Part shown: piece by piece, positions 51,348 to 62,757 of the stretch
Numbering within the stretch: position 1 is the first letter of the stretch
Layout: the number at the start of each line of letters is the position of its first letter
NCBI GenBank assembly: GCA_905221605.1
Contig: CAJNDS010002324.1
Coordinates: 1,026,001 to 1,090,000 of the forward strand
Direction of reading: 5' to 3'
Length of the DNA stretch: 64,000 bases
Origin: Symbiodinium natans
Taxonomy: Eukaryota > Sar > Dinophyceae > Suessiales > Symbiodiniaceae
The notes under the pieces: generated by a model
What the model was told of the DNA's origin: nothing
What the model saw: the letters and a program-made list of their open reading frames with translations, nothing else
Database searches by the model: none
Made by a program: the position numbers and the translations under genes

Positions 51348-53425
51348 GGCACGTGCTTGGGCAAGCTATGCCTATGGCAAACTCTTCCCTGTTCAGTCAC
51401 TCCTGCACGCCTTCACACGCAAGTCGCAAGGCCGGAGCAGCGGGGCATTGCTGCAGCGTGCCTGTCAGGCTTGTGCCTGACCATGCAAAGCAGCACCCTG
51501 TGCACAAGGCTAGTGGCACAGTGATTTTAGGTGCTTCCACGAAGGAAGCCGGTCAGAGCAGAAGCACAGCAATGCGTCGACGTGAGCGCTGAAACCTGGT
51601 GCGAAGCAGAAAAAGAACCATGACACCATGAATTTCAGCACGTCGGGAGCCTGGAGGCCCATCAAGTTCTTGTAAAATGGTTGGGATATAAGGGCATCTC
51701 CCAAAATAGGGGTACCCCTTTATGCCCAAATAGAATAGAACCCCCTTGCGAGGACCCCCAAGATAGGATTGAGGGTTAAGACGTTGCACCAGAGGCCTGG
51801 ACGGAGCTCAAGTTCACGTGCAGGTGCGCCCTTCGGGTCAGAATACTGTCAGCAGCTCCATGCGACAATGAGTCGGACAGAATGATTGGACATTTTACCA
51901 GTAGTAATGCATGTTTTGCCAGTGAGACTAGTAATGGTCCTTGCAGCTGCTACGAACATGCCAGGCACCGCGTGATACAGTGCCATCTGGACAGGTGTTG
52001 AGGTTTGCTGACGGTCAGGGCCCCGGCCGCTCAGATGGTGCTTTCTGTGCGCCGCGGGGCCTTCGTATGGGGTCCTTTTGATGAAGGCGAAGGTGCCCGC
52101 GCACGTGCATGGGGTGCACCTACACACTGGGCCACGTTTGGGCTCTGGAACCGCTTGAGAAAAGCATGGCAATGACGTGGAGCACATGTTTTTCCCGAAG
52201 TGCAGGGCTGACTGATACTAAAAAACTCGTCGCCTTTGCTGCCGATGTATCATTCCTCCAAACAGTGTGCCAACAACATCTTGCGCTCAGAGTAAAAGGC
52301 CGTTATTACTCGAGCAGTGGTTGCATTCCGGACGAAATGCGTGCTGATTCCGCAGCGCTCTCGGGGCACTGAAGCATCGCAGATCACCTGCTCTTGGCTT
52401 CGTGCATGGTGTGTCGAATTGCGCTCTCGCCTGGGCCTCGTGCACAACTTCTGTTGTTGGTGGGTGGAAATCATGCTCTCCACATCTCTCCACAAGGCCC
52501 CGTGCACTTTTTGAGGCTTGCATCGCTCCGCGTCCTGAAAGCGTGGCAGCATCGACGTCGCCATCCTCGCAACTGTCGTCGCTTTTGGACATCTGGGTTC
52601 GCGAAAGGCAAAATTGGCGTCGGGGTTGGACGAATCGCGACTTTTGGTGAAAGTCGACTGTTCTGGTACAAACATAGAGCGTGGAGTTCGTCTGGAGCTC
52701 CAGTGGTATCGAAGTCATGAAGCGCTTCGTGTCAACCATGTGGTCTCTCGCTGGAGGTGGCTCAGCCCAGACCCCTAGGAACAGCGGGGTGGAGGCTTAT
52801 GACACAGTGCATCGGAATCGGCTGTGACCGCCGTTCCCCCTCTCTGTTTGGGGGTCCAGTGCGTTTGGGGTGTAGGAGCCTCCCAAATGACAAATCTGGT
52901 GTTCAGCAATGCCCAGGTGCTCCGGGCCCCTCTCGAGGAAAAGCTGTCGGCCCCGTAGGCGCGGGAGGTTAAGACGGTTAAGACTTCCCTTGCTCGCCTT
53001 ATATGGCATGACCCTGGCTCTCCGAGGCTATCCCCGCGGTGGTTATGCAGACTTTGGCCTCTTGGACAGCCGAGGCATCTTTGCTACATACCCAAGACCC
53101 CAACGAGGGACCTTAACGTAGAGAAGCTACCCAAGAGCAAGCGGCAGTTGATCGCGTCGTGAAGGCCAGATTCGCTCCGGTCTTCCCATGGCACGGCGAA
53201 CTGTGCAACCAGACAGGCAGGGGCAGTACAGCATCTCGGGGGTAGATAGAGTTTGGGAGATCGTCGGGAGGTGAGTGTTCTTGGTTTTCGTGTTGTTCGC
53301 GCACGGCAGTGCAACGCAGCCGCGATGATTGTGTCAGAACCTGCGGGGATTGGTGGGGCTTTTGAGGTAACGGTTCTTGAAGTTTTTTCCCCATCGCCAC
53401 TACCTTCCCTCTATCATTGCACATG
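51348..53425. other. Unassigned downstream of psbL
   Basis: Short open frames on both strands. One from an ATG at 52716 (plus, MKRFVSTMWSLAGGG) could be a first exon, without further support. Nothing named. Confidence 0.35.
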
Positions 53426-53429
53426 CTTT

Positions 53430-54046
53430 GCTTCCTTCTGTCTCTCTCAGCTCTCTTTCTCTCTTTCTCTCTTTATCTCTTTCTCTCTTTCTCTCTTTCT
53501 CTCTTTCTCTCTTTCTCTCTTTCTCTCTTTCTCTCTTTCTCTCTTTCTCTCTTTCTCTCTTTCTCTCTTGCCCTCTTTCTCTCTTTCTCTCTTTCTCTCT
53601 TTGTCTCTTTGTCTCTTTCTCTCTTTCTCTCTTTCTCTCTTTCTCTCTTTCTCTCTTTCTCTCTTTATCTCTTTCTCTCTTTCTCTCTTTCTCTCTTTCT
53701 CTCTTTCTCTCTTTCTCTCTTTCTCTCTTTCTCTCTTTCTCTCTTTCTCTCTTTCTCTCTTTCTCTCTTTCGCTCTTTCGCTCTTTCTCTCTTTCTCTCT
53801 TTCTCTCTGTCTCTCTCTCTCTCTCGCTCTCTCTCGCTCTCTCTCGCTCTCTCTCTCGCTCTCTCTCGCTCTCTCTCGCTCTCTCTCGCTCTCTCTCACT
53901 CTCTCTCACTCTCTCACTCACTCTCTCACTCACTCACTCTCTCACTCACTCACTCACTCTCACTCTCACTCTCACTCGTACTCGCACTCGCACTCGCACT
54001 CGCACTCGCACTCGCACTCGCACTCTCACTCTCACTCTCACTCGTC
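53430..54046. repeat. ~615-bp pyrimidine-only-strand microsatellite
   Basis: Long (CTCTTT)n, then (CTCTCTCG)n, then (CTCACT)n, then (CACTCG)n zones follow each other. From about 53446 to 53897 the plus strand is almost purely C/T with rare G. Long Leu/Phe/Ser or Arg/Glu frames here are compositional artefacts. Confidence 0.97.
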
Positions 54047-54504
54047 TGAGGGCGGCTGTCTTACTTTGCGGGGGCAAAGCCGTGTCGCAAGCCGAACCAG
54101 AAGAGTTAAGGTACTTAAAGCCTAGTAACTTTGCCATCCCATTCAAGACGTTTACATCCTAATGACCTTATTCAAGGGTACTTATATCCTACCTTCACCT
54201 TCAAATAGCGGTACCTCCAACCCTACTTGTAAGGGAATTTCCGAACATAGCGGATAAGCTTTATTGGGGGGTTCTTTGCATGAGGATTTCAGTATTGTTA
54301 CAGTATTGTTATAGTATGCTCATGGTGTTCTTATAGTCTTCTTATAGCATGTAGTACTCTTATCGTATTCTGAGAGTATTCTTATAGTCTCCTTCTCGTA
54401 TCATTATCATCTTCTTGGGAAGGACCAAAGGGGGGTTAAAAAAGAGGGGACCCCTAATCTAGACCCTCGAATGTGTATGATCCCCTTCTAATATGGACCC
54501 CCAA
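54047..54504. repeat. Degenerate AGTATTCTTATAGT-type repeats and flanks
   Basis: Between about 54285 and 54415 the AT-rich sequence consists of decayed units like AGTATTGTTATAGT and AGTATTCTTATAGT. Flanks show no gene. Confidence 0.55.
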
Positions 54505-54750
54505 TAAGGTACCCCTAAACCCTAGACCCTAGACCCTAAACCCTAACCCCGGCCTAACCCCCCGTTCCGGCCGAAGGCCGAGGGGGGCTGCGCCTGGGAG
54601 AACCGGGGCCAGGCCTTCCCGCAAGCTTGCTTTGTTTAGGGGGTTTCGGGTTTCGGGTTTAGGGTTTAGGGCACGAAGAATAAACAGTAATAAGAACAAT
54701 AAACATAATGGCTTGGGTTTCGCGTTTCGGGTTTAGGGTTTAGGGTTGCT
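54505..54750. repeat. Telomeric-like repeats in opposite orientations
   Basis: CCCTAAA/CCCTAGA units (about 54512-54550) are followed by TTTAGGG/TTTCGGG units (about 54637-54670 and 54715-54746), enclosing the palindrome-rich CCGAAGGCCGAGG region. Confidence 0.75.
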
Positions 54751-55565
54751 TATTGGGATGTCTTACAGTCCTGAATAGGGATTCCAGTATCCTCTATTAG
54801 AATCCCTAGTAAGGACTGTCCGTATAAGGGGGAACATCACAAGTTGCTTGCAATAGTTAGGGTTTAAGATCCCTAAATATGCAGTAGTACTTGTGTCGCA
54901 TATCACATTCTTTGTTGGGGGGGTCTGGGGTTGAACGGTACCTAAGAGTAAGGCCTTTTTGAAGGCGCAGCGGAATTTCTTAGAAGGTCCTGGGCCAGGT
55001 TCATCGTGCAATGAACAAGTTTGGAACGTCGGAAAAAACAGGTGCGCTTATGGTGTGTAACGGGATTCAGCTAGCTGGCCGGTCGCTCTCTTTTTAGGGG
55101 TCCTCGTTAACATGCTTATATGCAGGGTGCCCAAACAGAGACGACCTTGGCAGTATCACATAGAAAACTGACCTCCTAACACTTTATGCCTCTATGCCCA
55201 CGGCAAAGTCTAAGGTCCAGCTACAAAGGATTGCAACATGCAGCCTCAACTTCAAACAAGCCTAAGCCCCAAACCCGAAAGCCCTACGCGGCCTACGCGG
55301 ATTTACTGTTGTTGCAGATGAGGAGCGAACCTCTTATGAAGCTGTATTGCGGATAAGCCCACTTGGGTACCTGTCGCCCCACTTCTGTTGGACAAAGTCC
55401 AGCCCCAGAGAAAATTGGCATGGCTAAGAAGCGCCGAGGGGAGCGCCAACAAGTATGTCTCATGCAAATGTCTCATGCCCGGCGTTGTTGTTGCCATCGC
55501 TCTTGTTGCTGTGATTCTCTTGGTGCTGCTCCTGAGCCGCTTGTCTTTGAGCAGTCCTTTGTGAT
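54751..55565. other. Unassigned
   Basis: No gene recognised. A frame with GTTGTTGCCATCGCTCTTGTTGCTGTG (about 55485-55515) reads as a short hydrophobic segment but has no support. Confidence 0.35.
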
Positions 55566-55574
55566 AGGTTTGTT

Positions 55575-55828
55575 TCCTAAACTCCCGAACCCCCAAACCC
55601 CCAAACATCCCCAAACATCCCCAAACATTCCCAAACCCCCCAAACCCCCCAAACCCCCAAACCCCCCAAGCCTCCGAAACCCCCGAAACCCCCCAAACCC
55701 CCCAAACACCCCAAACCCCCCAAACCCTGAAACCCTTCAATTCCACACCCAAAAAAGCCCGCCAAGAAGAAGCCCAAAACCCCCAAAGCCCCCAAAACCC
55801 TAAACCCTAAACCCTAAACCCTAAACCC
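55575..55828. repeat. C-rich degenerate array passing into telomeric CCCTAAA repeats
   Basis: Repeated CCCCAAAC and CCCCCAAA units (about 55583-55740) lead to four perfect CCCTAAA repeats (55796-55828). The LINE starts directly after. The G-rich strand has many closely spaced G4-5 runs. Confidence 0.88.
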
Positions 55829-55852
55829 AGGCATTTGGCTGCCAGCGAGAGC

Positions 55853-57613
55853 ATGTGCATGTTAGTGGGGGGCTTGAAGGCTTTACCGCTGTGTACGATG
55901 TTGCATGGTGTCACCTACTTGAGTTTTGCTTTCTTTTTCCTTGTAGCCTCGTTGGCTACAACGCCCGGCATTTTGCAGGGCTTTTTCGAACCGTCCGCAG
56001 CCATGAGCGGACGCGACTCCGGACTGGGGGCAGAGCTCAGCCAGGCCTACCGCCACCTCGAGGCACAGAGGCAGGCCACACAGCACGACGTCTACAACGC
56101 CGGCCAGGACATGTGGTTCGACTCAAGACGCGCTGCTAAGAGAGGGCCCCCGTCCACCCTGGCGTCTACGGTCCAGTCCCATGCTACACCGCCCTCGGAC
56201 CATGTCATGGAGACCGCGGAGAGGGACGCCATTGTGGAAGAAGGGGTACGCGACCCTCCGACAGAGAGGCGGACCCCTTCATCCCTCTTCCAGCCCATGC
56301 CCATTGAGACGGACATCGCCTACCAGATGACGGCTGCGCAAAGGGGCGTGGACATTAACGATGTGGGGGCTATGCAAGCCTACATGGCTACACCGCTCCC
56401 AACAAGGAATGAGGTTCTCCAGACCATTCGCGATTACCACCTCGGGGTCCTGCGACCCGAAATCTTCAACCTCATCACGCAGGTCGAGAACGTCATCGGC
56501 AAGCTCGACGACAAGATCCTCAAGACCCAAGAGTCTCTGCAGTGGCTAGCCTCAGACAATAGGCAGCAGCAAAAGAAGGAGAGCGCCATGCTAGTGGTCA
56601 CGTCTGGCTGGGATAAAACGCTCGCACCCGCGGACAGGCTCTTTCAGATTAACTGGATGCTGGAGCAGCTGGAGCACATCAAGCAGTTCATCCACCAGCG
56701 CGTCTACAACGCCTCCGACTCCTGCAGACTTTGGTGTCTTTCTGCCCTCGCAGTGGAGCCGTCTACACCGCCAGCAGGCCCACACGCGTGGTCTACGGTG
56801 ACAATGCTGCAGTTCAAGGACTTCTCGTGTCGCAAGGCCTTCGTTGACGCCTACGGTGGTGGAGCCGGATGCCCTCTGTACAAGGACGCTAAAACGCCCG
56901 TCAAGCAGCACCACATCCGGGTTACCGCAGCCTCACCGCAGTTCCAGCGCAAGCTTGAGCTCCCATTGCGGGTGACACTCACTGTGATAAACCGCTCCTC
57001 GGAGGTGCAGGGTACAACGCCGGAGCCCATCGTCATCCTTTGGCGCACGCTGACAGTCATGAAGCCCGCCGCCACGAAGGAGTTCAACCCCCAAGCCCGC
57101 GCTTGGGCCCGGATGACGTACTACGAGCAGAGTGGTGAGCTACGTGGCCTCCTCGAACTGGACGCGGAGTTGTTCGACCTCATGTCAGCTAAACCGCCGC
57201 ATGGGGACGAGGAAAACCTTTGGGCCCACTGCTGGAACCAGCTGACCTTTGGAGTTCAGCACGAGTTGGACGTCGCCGAGAAGCAAGTTTTCACCCAGGC
57301 AGCCCTCGGAGCCAAAGGTTCCTCGAAGGGTATTTCCCTGGGTAAATCGCAGCGCCGCTGGAGCGCGCCGTTTATCTATAATTCGGCCATGAATCCCTTC
57401 CCGATCCCCATGACCATCAGCAAAGTTGATGCTGTCAGCTATTGTTGGGATGAATATTGTGATAAGGTAGCTGCCCCACAGCATAAGGTGGGGAACTACC
57501 AGGCCGGAACTTTTGAGGGGGCTCCCGTGGTTACACCGCCAGCGGCGGGAGCCAATCTTCCGCAAGGACCCGCGCCCTCTGAGCCAGGCCCCGGCAAGGG
57601 TAGAGGCAAGTGA
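55853..57613 (+). CDS. LINE ORF1 protein
   Basis: The frame is open from the 5' junction. The first ATG is 55853; the ATG at 56004 (MSGRDSGLGAELSQAY) is an alternative that avoids a hydrophobic start (LSFAFFFLVASLA), which would be odd in a nucleic-acid-binding protein. From 56004 the product has about 536 residues: helical N-terminal half with coiled-coil character (about 56430-56720), globular middle, and a G/P/K-rich tail. No CCHC knuckle or RRM was recognised. By position it should bind the element RNA. It stops 24 nt before the ORF2 ATG. Confidence 0.7.
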   Translation: MCMLVGGLKALPLCTMLHGVTYLSFAFFFLVASLATTPGILQGFFEPSAAMSGRDSGLGAELSQAYRHLEAQRQATQHDVYNAGQDMWFDSRRAAKRGPPSTLASTVQSHATPPSDHVMETAERDAIVEEGVRDPPTERRTPSSLFQPMPIETDIAYQMTAAQRGVDINDVGAMQAYMATPLPTRNEVLQTIRDYHLGVLRPEIFNLITQVENVIGKLDDKILKTQESLQWLASDNRQQQKKESAMLVVTSGWDKTLAPADRLFQINWMLEQLEHIKQFIHQRVYNASDSCRLWCLSALAVEPSTPPAGPHAWSTVTMLQFKDFSCRKAFVDAYGGGAGCPLYKDAKTPVKQHHIRVTAASPQFQRKLELPLRVTLTVINRSSEVQGTTPEPIVILWRTLTVMKPAATKEFNPQARAWARMTYYEQSGELRGLLELDAELFDLMSAKPPHGDEENLWAHCWNQLTFGVQHELDVAEKQVFTQAALGAKGSSKGISLGKSQRRWSAPFIYNSAMNPFPIPMTISKVDAVSYCWDEYCDKVAAPQHKVGNYQAGTFEGAPVVTPPAAGANLPQGPAPSEPGPGKGRGK

Positions 57614-57637
57614 CGGGGTCGATACAGCATTGCGGGT

Positions 57638-60600
57638 ATGGCCTCAGCGCCTTTTGCATGTTTAAATTTTGCAGTCCAGTGCTCCCCGGACTACACCGCC
57701 CTAATCCCACATTTAAGGCTGCGTCTGCCCACCTTTGAATTTTCTCAACACAGACTGCGCCGCGGGTACGGGTTGAGCACGGCTGCCTTTAAGAGACAGG
57801 GAGGTAGCGCCTTTTCCTTCCTGGGTAAAATGCCCAGCAGATTCCAGGAACCCCACCTCACCAGTAGATGCATTGGTTGGGATAGGAGTCCTCTTCGTAG
57901 ATCACAGTTTAGGGGTAAGAAGCGTCGCAAACAACCCGCCTGTCCCCACCTATCTAGGGCACTCCTTTGGCATCTAATAGCAGCATTTACAGTTTTCTAC
58001 TATACCTGTCCACACCGCCATAACCCCTTAATTGTAGTCCTGGATGCCCTGACCGTTTTCGGAGCCTTTTCCACCATGGCACGCTCCGCAACAATGATCT
58101 GCCGCTCCGCAAGATCTTGCAGAACAAAAAGAACAGAGACCACAGCACAGGCTACACCGCCGGGTCAGGGATTTCTTAGGTTGGGGTATACCATTGACTA
58201 TCTAGGCGTACTCCAAAGAACACTTAACCGTCTGATGCATACCCTCAATGGTAACACCGCAACTAGAGTAGAGATCTCCCTCAATGATCTCATACCTCCC
58301 AACCCCACTCCCCTACCTGGGCTGAAACTTTCAAGAGCGTTTCTTTTAGCACATCGGCAGCCCAAATCCCCCATCCCAGAGGAGCTCCCCACCCTAAACC
58401 CCCGAGCTACACCGCCACGAACAGGGCGAAGAACATGTTTCAGAAATCAAGAGGGACTCAAGATTTCCTTCTCCAAAAAGGTTACAAAGCCAAAACGCCG
58501 TTTTGTTCAAAACAAGACGGGCTGTCACCCGCTTGGTTCCCCTACCCTCCACCCTACCCACACCCAGCCTTACCCTGAAGGGGTCGGGCAGAAAGTTTCC
58601 AAGGGCACTGGGAATTCAATGAATTTAAAGAATACTTTCATTCTTGCTAGTAAGCCTACACCGCCTCAACGAGGCTTGCCGGGTGCCACTCCGGTGGTTA
58701 ACGAAGAGTGTTTGTCCCCACCCCTTCCCGCCAAAGCTCTTTTAGGTCGGGGACCCGGGGCTCGCTGTCTACGTAGACGATATTATCGTCAGTGGCGGGG
58801 GTCCTTTAGGGCTAACATATTGCCAGGGAACACGGGAAACAACCTGGTAAAGGGAAGGGTTCCCTTGAAAGCAGATCATGGGAAAGACAGGAAGACAACC
58901 AATGCCGGAAATTTTCGTAGGCTCGTTCTTCGACAATCGGCAATTGGAGTTAGGAAGGGAAAGACCACAAAGCTAATGGCTACACCGCCCGTAGCTTATG
59001 GTTCTTCTCTTCGAATAGGCACACAAAATGTTCAGGGAATGGCTGAACTCTTTAAGCATCAAGAGGTCCTCGCTCTCATGCATACACAGCACCTCGACGT
59101 TTTGATGTTAACGGAAACCCATTCTAAGTCATACTACTCATTTCAAAGTCAGGGCTACCTTTTAGTGGTTAATGGTAACAACAAGGATAAATGGTCAGGG
59201 GTCACAGCGGTTATATCGCCAAAAATGGTTCCTCATATTAGCAACATCATTCAACACACTTCTCGTATCTTACAAATCATCATCTCATCCAAATCAGGCT
59301 CCATTCATATCATTGGGGTATATGCCCCACACGACAAATCGCAGGAAGAGGAGCGTAAGACCCCATTCTGGAACATGCTGGAAGACATCCTAACAACAAT
59401 TCCACAACCTGAGCCGGTTTACGTGGTAGGAGACTACAACGTCAGGTTACAAGGTAGGTTTTCTGCTGAGCAGGATTTTTTGGGGCCTCATATCTACGGT
59501 AAGGGCAAACTCGCTGCCAACACTAAAACGCACTCCAACCGCACATTCTACACTTCTTTGTTAAAATCCCTCGGATTTGCAGACGCTTTATCCTTTAAAC
59601 AGTCCAACCTGACCAAGCATGTCACCTACAGGGATAAATTCTCACCTCCGGACAACTGGGACCAGTTCATTCTCGACCCCCTAATTCTTCTACAAATGTG
59701 GGATCGTTTTGCCACGCTCCCCTTGCCAGAGTCGGATCAGCTTTCGCTGGTTTCGGAGATTCGAGCGTTCCTGGGTTTAGATACCCTCCCTCCCAATAAA
59801 CTGGCTACACCACACATAGACCCTGTTCGCTTTCAAAGCTTGGACAGACTGATTACCCCTAGGAAATGGCTCCCCACGATCCGAACAGTAAAAGCTGTGC
59901 ACAATACAGGTTTTCCAAGCGATCATTACCTACTTCTTACAGAGCTCAGCGTCCGGCTAGGGGCACGTAGGCAGAGGCAACCCAGACCCCCCCCCTGGAG
60001 TACAACGCCACCAGACAACAGCGCGAGAAGTTCAACAAAGAATTTAGGAACGTACTATATCTAGAGGATACCGAGGCTACACCGCCAAAACCTTCGCCTC
60101 CAGTAGAAGTTTATACCGATGGTTCAGGCTCGAGAGGTAAATGCACCAGTACAACGCCAGCCGGTTGGGGCTTCGTTACGGTAATAAATGGAGTCCCCAC
60201 GCACAAAGCCAGGGGACCGGTAATTACGGGTACTTCGCCCTTTTCACTAGGAGCGGTGGTAGGTAGTAACAATACCGGAGAATTGTCCGCATGGATGGAA
60301 GCAGCGTTGTATTTACTGTCGATGGACCCTATCCCTCCCACCGTTACATTCTGCTTCGACAGTAAGTGGGTGGAAGGCATGGTTACAGGAGCATTTCGCC
60401 CGACTAGGCACAAAGCCATGGTCTACTCCGCCAAGCGCATTTATTCCCTACTAAAGGCCAGAACAACAATCAAATGGACCTGGGTTAAAGGCCACTCAGG
60501 ACAAGAATATAATGACATGGCGGATGCACTTGCAGGACAAGCAAAACGAGATGGTGTACGGATAGGTGGCCGTTCTGAACAACACTTCTACCTCACCCCT

Positions 60601-62748
60601 ACTAACCTCCCTTTGGCAGACGCACAAGCCCCCCTCCCCATCATCAAAAACGCGCCGGGCCGCATCTCACAGGCCCTATTGACGGCGGCAGAGAATACAT
60701 TCGCTAAACTGCCGGTCAAACCCAGGACGTGCTGGATTACTCCAACACTCGCAGCGGACATCGAAGCAGTAAAACAGCGAAGATTACATGGAGACCCTCA
60801 GGCCACTCAGGAATACAAAAGGCTCAAAACGCAAGCCCGCAAAGTAAAACGCCAATGGCTCAGGGATCAGGTCCTGCAGTCCCATAATCAGGGGTCGCAA
60901 GCGCTTTGGCGGAGCCTCCGTAAAATGAAAACGGGATTTAGAGAACGAAAATCAAGGCTAAAAAAGGAAGGTCGGCCGGTACCTTGGGATAAACAGCACG
61001 AGGCGTTTGCAGACCACCTCGCCAATGTACAATGGGGTCCCACCACGGTCACACGGGAGTCACCCTCTTTATACGCGCCCTCGGCTACACCGCCCCCACC
61101 CTTCACCCTGATAGAACTTTCCGACGTTATCAAGCAATTACGAAAGGCTAAAGCGCCTGGTCCAGATAACATTCACAATGAGCTGGTGCTGCTTCTGGAC
61201 TACATCGGGGAACAACAGCTATTGGAAATGTTCAACGAATGTTTCAGTAGCGCAACAGTTCCCCAAGAGTGGAAAGAGGCTCTTATCGTTAGTATTTATA
61301 AAGGCAAAGGTTCGGATACTGACCCTGCTAATTATAGGCCAATTTCCTTGCTAAATACTTTCTATAAGATCTACGCGGCATTACTTCAAAAAAGATTGGC
61401 TAAAGCGCACGATCATCAGCTTCGGAGCACGCAATTTGGTTTTAGGGCTAATAGATCCACGCAACAACCACTGTTCGTCCTACGCAGATTGCAAGACCTA
61501 GCGCTGAAAACAGGCTCTCCCTTTCAGCTGCTATTCCTAGATTGGAGAATGGCGTTCGACAAAGTTGATCATGATTCTATGATCATAGCACTGGAGCGCC
61601 TTGGAGTACACCGCCAATATGTCGACATTGTTAGAGATCTTTACACCAACCAGACATTCTATACGCGAGGACCCTTCGGGGACACCGCCAAGGCTACACC
61701 GCACACCGGTATTCGGCAAGGCTGCCCCCTAAGCCCGTATTTATTTATCATGGTTATGACAGTGCTTTTCTCTGATGTAGACCGCAGGCTCCGTATACAT
61801 GGCACCCCCACTAACTCCTGGTCGGTAGGCAAACCAGTATACGATCTAGAATACGCTGATGACACGCTTCTCATTTCGGTTACAAAGCCACAAATGAACG
61901 ACATACTTAAAGCAATTGAGGTAGAAGCCACCCTATACGGGATGCTTCTGAACAAAGAAAAAACAGTCTCTCTGGAGTACAACGCCGACGCCCCCCAGGT
62001 CCTATACTTTGCCGATGGCTCCCCGGTTCCCATAACCACTGACACTAAATATTTAGGCTCTCAGGTTACATGGGACAAGGCCACTAAGCATGCCATAGAA
62101 GCTCGTAAAGCCAAGGCGCACATTTCCTACATCAAACTCCAACATTTCTGGAGGTCACGCATCAATTCTAGAACTAAAACTAGAATCTTCCATGCCATAG
62201 TCTTGCCTACATTACTGTACGGATTGGATACGCTTACTCTGGAAATTAAGCACCTAAAGACCATAGATGCATGGTACCACAAATATCTTCGGAGAGCACT
62301 AGAAGTCAAGGACTCATATTATTCTCACATCTCGAATCGAAGGGTATGGACGCTAGCGGGCCGCCCCACGCTGCCATCCCAAATTTTGACCTCTGCCCAG
62401 TTAAAGCAATTGGCAAATAGCTTGGCTACACCGCCCAACAATCCGGTGCACCATGTAGTATACTCTCCGGGTTGTAAAGATAGGATCAAATTCACGAAGT
62501 CTTCACACAGAGGACATCCCCAAAGATATTGGCTGGAACTCAATACCGAGTATGCATTACCGGTGCTTAAAGAATACATAAGGCTAAACCGCATAAACAC
62601 GGAGGAGCAAAGGCAAGACTTCTTAGGCCTCAAACACCTCCTTAATAGGGACCCCCTCTTCCTGTCTTTCCTGGAATCTGCGCCGACGCGCTGCCCCCAC
62701 TTGTTCAAAAGACACGCCAAAGCACTTGCATGCGCATGGCTGCCATAA
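57638..62748 (+). CDS. LINE ORF2: AP endonuclease, RNase H, reverse transcriptase (frame change in C9 run at ~59988)
   Basis: The first frame (57638-60064) has a ~450-residue basic, low-complexity N-terminus, then an apurinic-type endonuclease with TQNVQG (about residue 463), MLTETHSK, GVYAPHD, GDYNVR and SDHYLL (about 763), all expected catalytic positions. A -1 frame, open from 59971, takes over at a run of nine C (59988-59996). It continues with RNase H (YTDGSG, TGELSA, CFDSKW, KGHSGQEYNDMAD; D-E-D-D complete) at 60100-60545. The RT follows with PGPDNIHNE, FLDWRMAFDKVDH (motif A), GIRQGCPLSP (B) and EYADDTLL (C), and a C-terminal domain to 62748. If the C-run is misread by one base the protein is intact, so the copy may be functional. 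Confidence 0.87.
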
Positions 62749-62757
62749 AAAAAAAAA

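Larger units (their letters stand above)
55829..62757 (+). mobile_element. LINE inserted between telomeric repeats, with EN-RNaseH-RT order
   Basis: The element begins right after CCCTAAACCC and ends in the ORF2 stop codon TAA followed by A9, then CCCTAAA repeats again (62758 on). So there is practically no 3' UTR and both flanks are telomeric. It has two ORFs: ORF1 (55853-57613) and ORF2 (57638-62748, one frame change). ORF2 carries an AP-type endonuclease, then RNase H, then reverse transcriptase. Known LINEs with RNase H mostly have it after the RT. About 25 copies of a TACAMCGCC-centred motif lie throughout both ORFs. GC content is high in ORF1 and clearly lower from about 58.9 kb on. The first bases, AGGCATTTGGCTGCCAG, resemble a decayed dinoflagellate spliced leader. 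Confidence 0.85.

Noticed and set aside
53400-54160. Long Leu/Phe/Ser-rich and Arg/Glu-rich open frames
   Set aside because: Produced by the CTCTTT-type microsatellite; all frames are open.
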